DNA from: Streptomyces catenulae
Lineage (GTDB): Bacteria > Actinomycetota > Actinomycetes > Streptomycetales > Streptomycetaceae
NCBI RefSeq assembly: GCF_000718015.1
Contig: NZ_JODY01000001.1
Span: 186,001-250,000 of the forward strand
DNA length: 64,000 nucleotides
Direction of reading: 5' to 3'
The notes beneath the pieces were generated by a model, which had not been told where the DNA came from, searched no databases, and worked only from the letters and a program-made list of their open reading frames with translations. The position numbers and the translations under genes were made by a program. This document shows, in pieces, positions 27,501 through 35,497 of this stretch; the stretch's first letter is position 1, and each line of letters starts with the position of its first letter.

Positions 27501-28679
27501 CGCAAATGGCTGGGCGACGGCATGATGACGATGAGCCTGACCTTCACCCAGGCGCTCTACTCCACCCTCTACGTGATCCCGTTCCTGCGCGGACTCGGGG
27601 CCCGCACCGGGCACCGGGCGGAGGTCGCCACCGTCACCTTCGTCGACCCCGACATGCTCCGCGTCGGCCCGGAGAGCTTCCTCGCCGACGTCAGCGTGGT
27701 GGGCCCGGCCGTCTTCCACCACGGGCACCTCGCGCTGGCGCCCGCCCGCGTCGGCCGCCGCAGCTTCGTCGGCAACGGCGCCCTGCTGCCCGGCTCCGGC
27801 CGGATGGGCGACAACAGCCTCCTCGGCGTCCACTCCGTCGCCCCCGCCGAACCGATCGCCCCCGAGACGACCTGGCTCGGCTCGCCCGCCATCTTCCTGC
27901 CGCACCGCGAGGCCAGCCCCGGCTTCCCCGAGCGGCTGACCTACGCCCCGAGCCGGGGCCGGGTGCTCGCCCGCCTCGCCGTCGAGTACGTCCGGGTAAC
28001 GCTGCCGCCCACCCTCGGCCTGCTCTCCCTCCTCGGCGCCTACTACGTCTCCCTCGCCCTCGCCGCGGCCCTCCCGCCGGTGGCGCTCTTCCTCGTCGTA
28101 CCGCTGGTGCTGATGGCCACCGGGCTGGCCGGTGCGCTCGCCGCGGTCGCCGTGAAGTGGCTGGTCGTCGGCGGCTACCGGCCCCGCGTCGAACCGCTGT
28201 GGAGCATGTGGGTGCGCCGCACCGAACTCGTCACCGGTCTCTACGAGAACCTCGTGGTGCCGACCGTCATGAACTTCCTGCTCGGCACCCCCTGGGCGCC
28301 GCTGCTGCTGCGCCTCTTCGGCGCCCGGATGGGCCGCCGGGTGTGGCTGTCCACCACCTTCCTCACCGAGTTCGACCTGGTGGGCGTGGCGGACGACGCC
28401 GCCGTCGGCCAGTTCACCTCTCTGCAGACCCACCTCTTCGAGGACCGGGTGATGAAGATGTCGCACGTCACCGTCGAACGCGGCGCTTCCGTGGGCATCC
28501 GCTCCGTCGTCCTCTACGACTCCCGGGTCGCCGAAGGCGCGTCCCTGGACGCTCTGTCCCTGGTGATGAAGGGCGAGGAGCTGCCCGGGGCGACCCGGTG
28601 GCGGGGCATCCCGGCCACCCTCCGCCCCGCCGCCCGGCCCGCCGATCCGCCCCGCAACCCCCGTGGAGCACGTCCATGA
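24582..28679 (+). CDS. Pls-type membrane NRPS, cationic homopoly(amino acid) synthetase
   Basis: A 1365-residue enzyme with the architecture of epsilon-poly-L-lysine synthetase. The adenylation domain covers about 30-530, with YTSGTTGRPKG near residue 180 and core motifs NAYGPTETT, YRTGDRGRY and NQVKIRGYRIELGEIE. The thiolation domain has S575 in DLGGHSM. No condensation or thioesterase domain follows. Instead there are about six membrane segments interleaved with three left-handed-beta-helix (hexapeptide-like) C domains, about 768-870, 1005-1107 and 1243-1345, each ending in a G/S-x-P-A-type motif. In this family the A-T part loads an amino acid and the C domains polymerise it iteratively at the membrane. 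My reading of the specificity code is D-F-E-C-L-S-A-V-T-K. Downstream genes argue for 2,4-diaminobutyrate as monomer. Confidence 0.88.
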   Translation: MSVSTAHPTTTATGTPHGTEGPTPPYPGGGGPDGFFTRSCDRNPSHPAVECGAETLTYAELDRRANRLAHLLRSRGAGPGRRVGILLERSPDTYVTLLAVLKSGASYVPLDVSFPADRLAFIAADCGLHDLVTTASLDDRTRELPCRVLALDRATDALARAPETRPEDTGDPSGECYVIYTSGTTGRPKGVAVSRANIVAFLRAAAPLYGVTDHDRVHQGLSLAFDFALEEIWPAWMAGATLVAGPDEARRAGPELTAFLTERAITVLCCVPTLLTTLDPDLPALRTLLVSGEACPPGLVRSWSRPGRRILNAYGPTETTVTATCAELTPDRPVTIGTPLPGYLVYLLDEELRPVARGESGEICIGGPGVALGYVRRADLTEDRFRPNPVTRDRTTAPRIYRTGDRGRYAPSGEIEYLGRIDNQVKIRGYRIELGEIEEVLREDAAVENAVVVPRARDGTAQDLTGYVTRRPPVAAEDDDTLRERLHTALRRKLPGYMIPTFVEVLAAFPLLTADKVDRAALPPPTSPPLGRRARPPTAPRTPLERRMAALWQDVLGGGPVSTDDDFFTDLGGHSMTAARLISRLRCDTDLRHLAMGDLYAHPTVQDLAAYATATATAPEEEPAATGAPPPAPLRHSTLRVLACGVAQVAGLYLWLLLPALAALVALYRLGEIWHLPVHAPPAGSALATVAGLPLAALIPMEAGWLVLSLLVVPMVLSRVLTAGVRPGRYPLWGVVYLRFWLAHKLLVVSPLVLLSGSPLLPPLLRLLGARIGRHCHLTTVVAPPSLVTIGAGTTLGYGTRVEVHTVEGGWLRLAPVRIGAGCGVGTNSVVLPGAVLGDGATVGEQSLVPEDTEIPAGEHWAGSPATRQAAPPPLVADLGARPDDRRWPLPVVAGFALGAVFLLLLPLLIIECGAWLAIATAHSDGVVWGCLAAVGAAPLMVLTSCAAVLAVKRAVMPVARPGIHPERSAFGLRKWLGDGMMTMSLTFTQALYSTLYVIPFLRGLGARTGHRAEVATVTFVDPDMLRVGPESFLADVSVVGPAVFHHGHLALAPARVGRRSFVGNGALLPGSGRMGDNSLLGVHSVAPAEPIAPETTWLGSPAIFLPHREASPGFPERLTYAPSRGRVLARLAVEYVRVTLPPTLGLLSLLGAYYVSLALAAALPPVALFLVVPLVLMATGLAGALAAVAVKWLVVGGYRPRVEPLWSMWVRRTELVTGLYENLVVPTVMNFLLGTPWAPLLLRLFGARMGRRVWLSTTFLTEFDLVGVADDAAVGQFTSLQTHLFEDRVMKMSHVTVERGASVGIRSVVLYDSRVAEGASLDALSLVMKGEELPGATRWRGIPATLRPAARPADPPRNPRGARP

Positions 28680-30085
28680 CCACGCTCACCACACCCCCGC
28701 TGATCACCTTCTCGCCGTCCGGCGCGGTGACCGGCCCGCACGTCGCCGGGGACCTGCCCGGCCCGCGCTCCGCCGAACTCCTCGCCCGCCAGGAACGCCG
28801 GGAGTCCGCGGCCCGCGTCTACCCGCGCCATCTGCCGATCGCCCTCGCCGACGGCGACGGCCCCTACGTCCGCGACGTCGACGGCAACGTCTTCATCGAC
28901 TTCCTCGACGGCGCCGGGGTGCTCCCGCTCGGCCACAACCACCCCGAACTCCTGCACGCCGCCGCCCGCCAACTCGGCGTCCTCACCCACGGCCTGGACT
29001 TCCCCACCCCGGTCAAGGACGCCTTCACCCAGGCCCAGCTGTCCATGCTGGCGCCCGGGATGCGCCACCGTACGAAGCTCCACTTCTGCGGGCCGACCGG
29101 CGCCAACGCGGTCGAGGCGGCCGTCAAGCTCTGCAAGATCGCCACCGGCCGCTCCGACGTCGTCGCCTTCCAGGGCGCCTTCCACGGCACCACCTACGCC
29201 ACGACGGCGCTCAGCGGCCCGGTCGGCCGGAAGGAAGCCGTCCAGGGCGGCATGCCCGGTGTCCACTTCTTCCCGTACTGCGGACCCGGCCGCTGCCCCG
29301 AGGGGCCCGGCCCCGACGGCTGCTCCCGGCGCTGCGCCGACCAGTTGGAGCGGGCCCTGACCGACCGGACCAGCGGCGTCCCGCTGCCCGCCGCCGTCCT
29401 GATCGAGCTGGTCCAGGGCGAGGGCGGCAGCGTCCCGGCGCGGCCCGCGTTCGTCCGCCGGGTGCGGGAGCTGACCCGCGCCCTGGGCATCCCGCTCATC
29501 GCCGACGAGGTGCAGACCGGCTGCGGCCGTACCGGCACCTGGTTCGCGTTCGAGCAGTACGGCATCGAACCCGACGTGATCGTGGCGTCCAAGGCGCTCA
29601 GCGGCGTCGGCCTGCCGGTCGCCCTGATCCTCTACGACGCGGCGCTGGACGTCTGGGAGCCGGGCGCGCACATCGGCACCTTCCGCGGCGACCAGCCGGC
29701 GTTCGCCGCGGGCGTGGAGACGGTCCGGATCATGCGCCGCGACGACGTCCTCGGCAACGTCCGGGCGCGCGGGCGGCAGTGCGCGGAGCTGCTGGCGCCG
29801 CTCGCCGACCACCCCTGGGTCCGCGACGTCCGCGGCAGTGGCCTGATCCGCGGCGTCGAACTCGCCGACCCGGCCGACGGCCGCCCCGCGACGGAAGCCG
29901 CGGCCGCCGTCCAGTCCCTCGCGCTGCGGCACGGTCTGATCGTCGAACTCGGCGGCCGTGACGACGCCGTCGTCCGGCTGCTGCCGCCGCTCAACGTCAC
30001 CGCGGAGGTCGTGGACACGGCCTGTGCGATCCTCCGCGACGCCGTCACCGTCGCCTGCCGCCCCCGCCCGGGCGCGGCGTTCTGA
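28676..30085 (+). CDS. Diaminobutyrate--2-oxoglutarate-type class III aminotransferase
   Basis: A 469-residue fold-type I, class III PLP aminotransferase, similar to EctB/Dat-type enzymes that convert aspartate semialdehyde to L-2,4-diaminobutyrate with glutamate. Features: DVDGNVFIDFLDGAGVLPLGHNHP at the N-terminus, FCGPTGANAVEAAVK (phosphate cup), FQGAFHGTT, the Asp in IADEVQTGCGRTG and PLP lysine K306 in IVASKALSG. An insert rich in Cys (CGPGRCPEGPG...CSRRC) is typical of the diaminobutyrate branch. The ATG overlaps the NRPS stop (ATGA). Monomer supply for the polymer is the obvious role; the exact substrate is inferred. Confidence 0.85.
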   Translation: MTTLTTPPLITFSPSGAVTGPHVAGDLPGPRSAELLARQERRESAARVYPRHLPIALADGDGPYVRDVDGNVFIDFLDGAGVLPLGHNHPELLHAAARQLGVLTHGLDFPTPVKDAFTQAQLSMLAPGMRHRTKLHFCGPTGANAVEAAVKLCKIATGRSDVVAFQGAFHGTTYATTALSGPVGRKEAVQGGMPGVHFFPYCGPGRCPEGPGPDGCSRRCADQLERALTDRTSGVPLPAAVLIELVQGEGGSVPARPAFVRRVRELTRALGIPLIADEVQTGCGRTGTWFAFEQYGIEPDVIVASKALSGVGLPVALILYDAALDVWEPGAHIGTFRGDQPAFAAGVETVRIMRRDDVLGNVRARGRQCAELLAPLADHPWVRDVRGSGLIRGVELADPADGRPATEAAAAVQSLALRHGLIVELGGRDDAVVRLLPPLNVTAEVVDTACAILRDAVTVACRPRPGAAF

Positions 30086-30106
30086 ACCGCCCCGGAAGGA
30101 GCCACC

Positions 30107-31027
30107 ATGGCGCTCATCGTCCAGAAGTACGGCGGGACCTCGGTGGGGAGTCCGGAACGGATCCGCCGGGTCGCCGCCCGTGTCGTCGCGGCGCACCGCG
30201 CGGGCAACGACGTCGTCGTGGTGGTCTCCGCGATGGGCGCCACCACCGAGGAACTGCTCCACCTGGCGGGCGAGGTCAGCCCCGACCCCGTCCCCCGCGA
30301 ACTCGACCTCGTCCTGACGGCGGGCGAACAGATCGCCAACGCGCTGACCGCGATGGCCGTCACCGCGCTCGGCGTCCCGGCCCGCTCGTTCACCGGACCG
30401 CAGGCCGGTGTCCTGACGACCACCGTCCACGGCGACGCCCGGATCGTCGCGGTCGAACCCCGCCGGATCCGGCTGGCGCTCGACCGCGGGGAGATCCCGT
30501 TCGTCGCCGGGTTCCAGGGCCGCTGCCGGGAGACCGGCGAGGTCACCACGTTGGGCCGGGGCGGCTCCGACACCACGGCCATCGCCCTCGCCGCGGCGCT
30601 GAAGGCCGACGTCTGCGAGATCTGCACCGACGTCGACGGCGTCTGCACCGCCGACCCCCGCACCGACCCGTCGGCCCGGCTGCTGCGCCATGTCACCTAC
30701 GAGGCGATGCGGCGGCTGGCCGCCGACGGCGCCGAGGTGCTGGCGCTGCGCAGCGTGGAGTACGCGGCCCGGTACGGGGTGACCGTGCACGTCCGATCGT
30801 CCTTCCACGACCGGCCCGGCACGGTGATGTCCGCCTCGCCGGTCCCCGCCGCGACGGCGCCGTCCGGCCGGAAGGTGCCGCGGACCGTGGTCGGCCGGGC
30901 GTACGCCGGTCCGGCCGGGGGCGGCGCCGAGCCGCTGCCGGGCGTCCCGGCGGGCCCCGGCCGCCCGGCCCCGGCGCCCCGACCGCTGGCCCCCGCACAC
31001 ACCGGCGACCGGAAGGCGGCCGGATGA
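30107..31027 (+). CDS. Aspartate kinase lacking ACT regulatory domains
   Basis: A 306-residue amino acid kinase. The aspartokinase signature [11 protein letters not shown] (5-15) is at the N-terminus, followed by [40 protein letters not shown] and [13 protein letters not shown]. The kinase domain ends near residue 245 (RPGTVMS). The remaining 60 residues are Pro/Ala/Gly-rich and carry neither of the two ACT domains that make normal actinobacterial aspartokinases about 420 residues long and sensitive to lysine plus threonine. It should therefore be insensitive to feedback and push aspartate into the operon. RBS GGAAGGAG. The stop overlaps the next start (ATGA). Confidence 0.88.
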   Translation: MALIVQKYGGTSVGSPERIRRVAARVVAAHRAGNDVVVVVSAMGATTEELLHLAGEVSPDPVPRELDLVLTAGEQIANALTAMAVTALGVPARSFTGPQAGVLTTTVHGDARIVAVEPRRIRLALDRGEIPFVAGFQGRCRETGEVTTLGRGGSDTTAIALAAALKADVCEICTDVDGVCTADPRTDPSARLLRHVTYEAMRRLAADGAEVLALRSVEYAARYGVTVHVRSSFHDRPGTVMSASPVPAATAPSGRKVPRTVVGRAYAGPAGGGAEPLPGVPAGPGRPAPAPRPLAPAHTGDRKAAG

Positions 31028-31779
31028 GCCGGACCCCGGCGGTCCGCACCGTCGGCCGCGACCCGCTCCCCGGCGGCGCACCGCCCCCGGGCGCCCCCGA
31101 GGTGTGGCTGCTGCCGGACGCCGCCGGGTATCTGCGCGCCCGCGGCCCGGACGTGGCCGCCGCGGTCCTCGCCGCCGACGAACGCCGCCGCGCCGCCGCC
31201 CTCCGCCCGGCCCCGGCCCGCACCCGCTACACCGCCGCCCATCTGCTCCTGCGCGAACTCCTCGGCGCCTACCTGGGCCGCGATCCGGCCGCGGTGACCT
31301 TCGTACGGGAGCGGTGTCCGCGCTGCGGCGCCCCGCACGGCAGACCGCTGGTGGCCGACGCCCCGCTGCACTTCTCGCTCTCCCGCGGCGGCGGGCCCGT
31401 CCTGCTCGCCTTCGGGGACGCGCCGGTGGGCGTCGACGCGGAGGCGGTGCCGTCCGCGTCCGGCGCCGAGGAGGTCGCCCGGCTGCTGCACCCGGGCGAG
31501 CGCGCGGAACTGGCCGCCCTGCCCGCCGCGGAGCGCCCCACGGCGTGCGCCCGCTGCTGGACCCGTAAGGAGGCGTACCTCAAGGGCGTCGGTACCGGCT
31601 TCGTCTCCGGGCCCGCCGAGGTGCGCGTGGGCGCGGGCCCGCGGCCGGTACGGAGCGGCCCGTGGCGGGTGGTGGATCTGCCGCTCGCGGCGCCCGGCGG
31701 CGCACCGGCGGCCGTCGCCGCCTGCGCGTACCGGGAGCGGGCGGTCAGCCGCTGGCGGCGTCCAGGTCGCGGTGGATGA
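31024..31779 (+). CDS. Sfp-type 4'-phosphopantetheinyl transferase
   Basis: A 251-residue PPTase that converts apo carrier domains to holo form using CoA. The magnesium/CoA motifs are VGVDAEAV and [14 protein letters not shown]. The N-terminal CoA-binding pseudo-repeat contains [14 protein letters not shown] and LHFSLSRGG. It is the fourth gene of the operon, overlapping the aspartokinase stop by ATGA, and most simply activates the thiolation domain of the Pls-like enzyme. It could also activate the stand-alone carrier protein at 1707. Its 3' end overlaps the convergent serine hydrolase gene by 35 bp. Confidence 0.9.
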   Translation: MSRTPAVRTVGRDPLPGGAPPPGAPEVWLLPDAAGYLRARGPDVAAAVLAADERRRAAALRPAPARTRYTAAHLLLRELLGAYLGRDPAAVTFVRERCPRCGAPHGRPLVADAPLHFSLSRGGGPVLLAFGDAPVGVDAEAVPSASGAEEVARLLHPGERAELAALPAAERPTACARCWTRKEAYLKGVGTGFVSGPAEVRVGAGPRPVRSGPWRVVDLPLAAPGGAPAAVAACAYRERAVSRWRRPGRGG

Positions 31780-32650
31780 CGCGGGACGCCGCCTCGATGG
31801 TGGCGACGCCGTAGTCCATGGTCCGGTTGGCGCGGGAGAGGACGGCGAGACCGTAGTCGTGGCCGCCGCCGGTGAACGCGGCGACGCTGTGCACCCGCCA
31901 CCCGTCGGTGGTCCGCGGCAGCCAGCCGTTCTTGACCTGGGAGGTGGCGTCGGCGGGATGCCCGGCGGGGGCGCCCCACCGCTGGTCGGGGGCGACGTGC
32001 CGCATCAGCCCGAGCGCGTACGCGCGGGCGCCCGGCCCGAGGACGTCGTTGTCGTGCGTCAGCAGCCGCATCAGGGTGAGCTGGTCGTCGGCGGTGATCT
32101 GGGTCAGCCCCCAGGCCGGACCGTCGCCCGGTTCGGTGTGCGCCATCTTGGCGAGGGTGAGGAAGTGCCGGATGCCGTCGGGTCCGACCTGCCGCCACAG
32201 TGCGTTGGTCGCGGCGTTGTCCGACTTGGTGATCATCGCGGTGGCCAGCCGTCCCTCCTCCGCGGTGAGCGGCCGGTGCGCCTCCTGGGCCTGCCGCAGC
32301 AGCGCCCCCAGCACGGTCACCTTCACCACGCTCGCCGAGTCGAAGGCGTCATCGGCCCGGAAGCGGCAGCTGGTCCGCGTGGACGCGTCGTAGAGGGCCA
32401 GCGCCTGGGTGTCCGCGCGCCCGCGGAACGCGTCCGCGATGTCCCGGGAGAGCGTCGGCGCGAGGCCGGGCGTCCCGGAGGTGCACACGACCCGCTCACC
32501 GCCCACGGCGGTCGAGCCGTGCCGTCCGCCGCCGGACGGGTAGACCCCGGTGACGGCGAGGGCGGGGGCGGCGGCGCCGAGCGCGGTGAGCAGTACGCCG
32601 GCCGTCACGGCGACGGCCCGGGCGCGACGGGAGGGACGGGAGCGGGGCAT
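31745..32650 (-). CDS. Secreted class A beta-lactamase-like serine hydrolase
   Basis: A 301-residue exported penicilloyl-serine transferase-fold protein. The N-terminal signal carries Arg pairs and a hydrophobic core (RAVAVTAGVLLTALGAAAPALA). Catalytic motifs are S107-V-V-K110, S143-D-N145 and K240-N-G242, where classical beta-lactamases have KTG or KSG. An omega-loop Glu166 equivalent is not obvious (HTEPGDGPAW is the nearest). Activity on beta-lactams is uncertain and a peptidase/transpeptidase-like role is possible. The gene converges on the PPTase gene with a 35-bp overlap of coding ends. Upstream is the promoter region facing the two-component system. Confidence 0.75.
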   Translation of the reverse strand: MPRSRPSRRARAVAVTAGVLLTALGAAAPALAVTGVYPSGGGRHGSTAVGGERVVCTSGTPGLAPTLSRDIADAFRGRADTQALALYDASTRTSCRFRADDAFDSASVVKVTVLGALLRQAQEAHRPLTAEEGRLATAMITKSDNAATNALWRQVGPDGIRHFLTLAKMAHTEPGDGPAWGLTQITADDQLTLMRLLTHDNDVLGPGARAYALGLMRHVAPDQRWGAPAGHPADATSQVKNGWLPRTTDGWRVHSVAAFTGGGHDYGLAVLSRANRTMDYGVATIEAASRVIHRDLDAASG

Positions 32651-32998
32651 GGAGAAGTCCTGTTCGCTGAGGGCCGGGCACACCCACGCACCGTGCGGGA
32701 GCCAGGAACCGGCGCCGCACCGGCCGGATCGGACCGGCGGACGGGGCCGCCCGGAACAGACGCCTGCCCGGCCACACCGGGAGACGACGGACACCGGCGG
32801 TCCGCACGGAGGCCGTACGGCGCGATGTACACGGAGACGGAGCGGTGCACATCCACGACCGGTCACGGCCGACGATAAGGGGCAAACGGGGCGATCGGTG
32901 CAGCTCGGCGGGGTGAGGTGCGCCACCTGCCCGGTGCGAGGGGTGTGAGGTGCGTCAAGGAGGGCGCCGGGCGACGGCGCCCCGGGGCGCCGCCCCCC

Positions 32999-34321
32999 TC
33001 ACTCCGCCGGGTCCGTGCCCCCGCGGGCGATCAGCCAGGTGAAGCGGGCGTACGGGGTCCGCCGGGTGACCATCAGACGGCCGCCCTCGGCCTCCACCAG
33101 GGAGCGGGCGAGGGTGAGCCCGATGCCGTGGCCGGTGGCCGAGTCGTTCTCCCGGCGCCGGGCGAACACGTCCAGCCCCTCGGGCAGCCCCGGGCCCTCG
33201 TCCGCCACATCCACCGCCACGACCCCGGAGGCGTCGCGCGCCACGACCGTCACCGCGCCGGTGCCGTGCGCCACCGCGTTGGCCAGCAGCACATCGAGCA
33301 CCTGCCGCCCGGCGCGCGCCGAACCGACCGCCTCGGGCAACTCCTCCTCCGCCGTCACCCGCAGCGGACGGTCCGCGGCCCGCAGCTCACCCCGCCACCG
33401 CCGCTCCGCCTCGGCCAGCAGCGCGCCCACGTCCAGCGGCGCCCGCTCGGGCACGTCCCGCGCCAGGTCGAGCAGCGCGCCGAGGGTCGCCTCCATGTCG
33501 CTCAGCGCGGCCAGCGCGGCGTCCGTCGCCGCCCGCGCGACCTCCCGCGGCGCCTCGGCCGGTACGGACTCCAGCTCCAGCCGCACCCGGGTCAGCGCGG
33601 TCCGCAGCTGGTGCGAGGCGTCGGCGCTGAACGACCGCTCCCGGCGCAGCAGCTCCGCCACCCGCTGCGCGGCCCGGTTGAGCGCCCGGGCCACCTCGTC
33701 CGCCTCGGGCAGCCCGGTCACGGTGGCCCGCGCGGTCAGATCGCCCTCCTCCAGCCGCGCCGCCGTCGTCGCCAGCTCCTCCAGCGGCCGGGCCAGGCTC
33801 CGGCTGGAGCGGAACGACAGCGCGACCGCGACGCCGACCGCCACCGCCGCGAGCGCCAGCATCCCGGCCCAGGTCACGGCCGCCCGGCGCAGCGGCCCGT
33901 CGGCCGGGGAACTGACCCGCACCACGGCCCGGACCTGCTCCGAGGTGCCCACCGGGACGGCGGCGACCAGCCTGCTCCCGACCCGGTGCGAGGAGACCGA
34001 GCCCTCCAGGGCCTCCTGTACCGGCAGATCGCCGGCGGGCGGACCGGCGGCGCGCAACGGACCGGACGCCCGCACGAGACGGGCGTCGGAGTCGTAGACC
34101 CCGACATGGGTACCGGGCCGCAGCGGCGGCAGCTCCAGCGGGTCCCAGCGGCCCCGCACATCGGCCGGTACGTTGATCGCCACCCGGGCGGCCACCTGCT
34201 GGAGGTGCTGCACCTCGTCCTGTTGGTACAGCCGCAGGATCGCCACCCCCAGGGGCACCGAGAACAGCAGGATCGCGCAGACCACCGCGATGACGCTCGC
34301 CTGGAGGATGCGGCGGCGCAC
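32999..34321 (-). CDS. Sensor histidine kinase, OmpR-partner type
   Basis: A 440-residue membrane kinase. TM1 is VIAVVCAILLFSVPLGVAILRLY, then an extracytoplasmic domain of about 110 residues, TM2 WAGMLALAAVAVGVAVALSF and a HAMP domain (RPLEELATTAARLEEGDL). The phosphoacceptor helix is SFSADASHQLRTALTRVRLELE. N, G1 and G2 boxes are VLLANAVAHG, DEGPGLPEG and GHGIGLTLARSLVEAEGG. The start is GTG at 34321, directly after the response regulator stop, so RR and HK are co-transcribed with RR first. The signal is unknown. Confidence 0.88.
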   Translation of the reverse strand: MRRRILQASVIAVVCAILLFSVPLGVAILRLYQQDEVQHLQQVAARVAINVPADVRGRWDPLELPPLRPGTHVGVYDSDARLVRASGPLRAAGPPAGDLPVQEALEGSVSSHRVGSRLVAAVPVGTSEQVRAVVRVSSPADGPLRRAAVTWAGMLALAAVAVGVAVALSFRSSRSLARPLEELATTAARLEEGDLTARATVTGLPEADEVARALNRAAQRVAELLRRERSFSADASHQLRTALTRVRLELESVPAEAPREVARAATDAALAALSDMEATLGALLDLARDVPERAPLDVGALLAEAERRWRGELRAADRPLRVTAEEELPEAVGSARAGRQVLDVLLANAVAHGTGAVTVVARDASGVVAVDVADEGPGLPEGLDVFARRRENDSATGHGIGLTLARSLVEAEGGRLMVTRRTPYARFTWLIARGGTDPAE

Positions 34322-34323
34322 GG

Positions 34324-35007
34324 TCAGCCCGTCGGCGGTTCGAGGCGGTAGCCGTAGTGGCGCAGGGTGGTGATCCGGATCATCCCGCCGAGCTTGCGGC
34401 GGAGCGCGGCGACATGGACGTCGAGCGTCTTGGTGGGGCCGAACCAGTTCTCGTCCCACACGTCGCTCATCAGCTCCTCCCGGCTCACCGCCCGCCCGCT
34501 GGAGGTGACGAGGCGGACCAGCAGATCGAACTCCTTGGGCCGCAGCTCCGTCTCGCCCTCCGGGGTCAGACACCGCCGGGCCGCCCGGTCGATCTCCAGC
34601 TTCCCGTGGCGCAGCGGCCGGGCCGCCCCGACCGGACCGTCCGGTGCGGCGCGCCGTAGATGCGCGGCGAGCCGGGCCTGCAACTCGGCGAGGCGGAACG
34701 GTTTGGTGAGGTAGTCGTCCGCGCCCGACTCCAGCGCCTGGATGACATCCATCTCGCCGGTACGGGCGCTCAGCACCACCAGGACCGCGCCCGGCAGCCG
34801 CTCGCGCAGCTCCCGGCAGAGTTCGAAGCCGTCGGCGTCCGGCAGCCCCAGGTCCAGCAGCACCAGATCGGCCGGGCCGCGCGCCGCCCGGGCCCGCGCC
34901 GAGGCCGCGTCGGGACACCAGGTGCTCTCGTGTCCCAGCCCGCGCAGCGTCCCGGCGAGGCGGTCACCGATGGTCTCGTCGTCCTCCACAAGCACGATGC
35001 GTGCCAC
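34324..35007 (-). CDS. OmpR/PhoB-family response regulator
   Basis: A 227-residue regulator. The receiver domain has D9/D10, phosphoacceptor D52 (LVLLDLGLPD) and K102 (YLTKPFR). The C-terminal winged-helix DNA-binding domain carries LRPKEFDLLVRLVTSSGRAVSREELMSDVW and DVHVAALRRKLGG. It is followed at once by its kinase gene. OmpR-type regulators bind direct repeats with about 11-bp period, and such repeats occur at 35678-35705 upstream of the nearby LysE exporter, a possible target. Confidence 0.9.
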   Translation of the reverse strand: MARIVLVEDDETIGDRLAGTLRGLGHESTWCPDAASARARAARGPADLVLLDLGLPDADGFELCRELRERLPGAVLVVLSARTGEMDVIQALESGADDYLTKPFRLAELQARLAAHLRRAAPDGPVGAARPLRHGKLEIDRAARRCLTPEGETELRPKEFDLLVRLVTSSGRAVSREELMSDVWDENWFGPTKTLDVHVAALRRKLGGMIRITTLRHYGYRLEPPTG

Positions 35008-35146
35008 AGATTCATGGTACGTACGCGCCTTGGGGCCGCATCCGCGGGCGGGGGAGGGGCGGGCCGGTGGGGTGGCCCGGCGGGACGGTTTCCTTCAGGA
35101 AGGCTTCCTGATCCCGCGGCCTCCCCGGACCGGGCCCGTCCGCCGT

Positions 35147-35497
35147 TCAGTCCCCCTGGGACCACGCCGCGACCGGCAGCGACAGATAGATGCCGACGTC
35201 CTCCAGCCCCGTCGTGGCGGCGACGCCCTCGTACAGCCGGTCCACCCGCTCCTGCCGGTCGGCGGCCCGGCTCTCGAACCACTTCGATCGCACCTCGATG
35301 ACGACGTCCAGCCCGCTGCGGTCGTACGGACCGAGCGGCCGGAAGCGCAGTTCGATGTCGCCGGGCTGCAGGTCCCCGTCGTAGGGCTCCTCGGGGCACT
35401 CCACCGCCTCCGACACCAAGTGGGGCAGGACCGAACCGAGGTGACGGAGCGTCGCCTCGGCGACCTCGGGCGCGTAGGTGATCTCGACGAGGGGCAT
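35147..35497 (-). CDS. Small protein, possible tautomerase-superfamily member
   Basis: A 116-residue acidic protein beginning M-P-L-V-E-I-T-Y. After Met removal a proline would be N-terminal, the catalytic residue of 4-oxalocrotonate tautomerase-like enzymes, and the following beta strand and helix (EVAEATLRHLGSVLPHLVSEAV) fit. A second strand-helix unit, VVIEVRSKWFESRAADRQERVDRLYEGVAA, resembles the second half of such folds. I am not certain of the family. The ATG is followed by a complete frame with codon use like its neighbours, and it stands alone. Confidence 0.6.
   Translation of the reverse strand: MPLVEITYAPEVAEATLRHLGSVLPHLVSEAVECPEEPYDGDLQPGDIELRFRPLGPYDRSGLDVVIEVRSKWFESRAADRQERVDRLYEGVAATTGLEDVGIYLSLPVAAWSQGD

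Noticed and set aside
25491-28466. 991-codon antisense frame opposite the Pls-like gene, and an 855-codon one opposite the aminotransferase and kinase
   Set aside because: Both are mirror frames of well-supported genes with Gly/Glu/Asp/His-rich repetitive composition.
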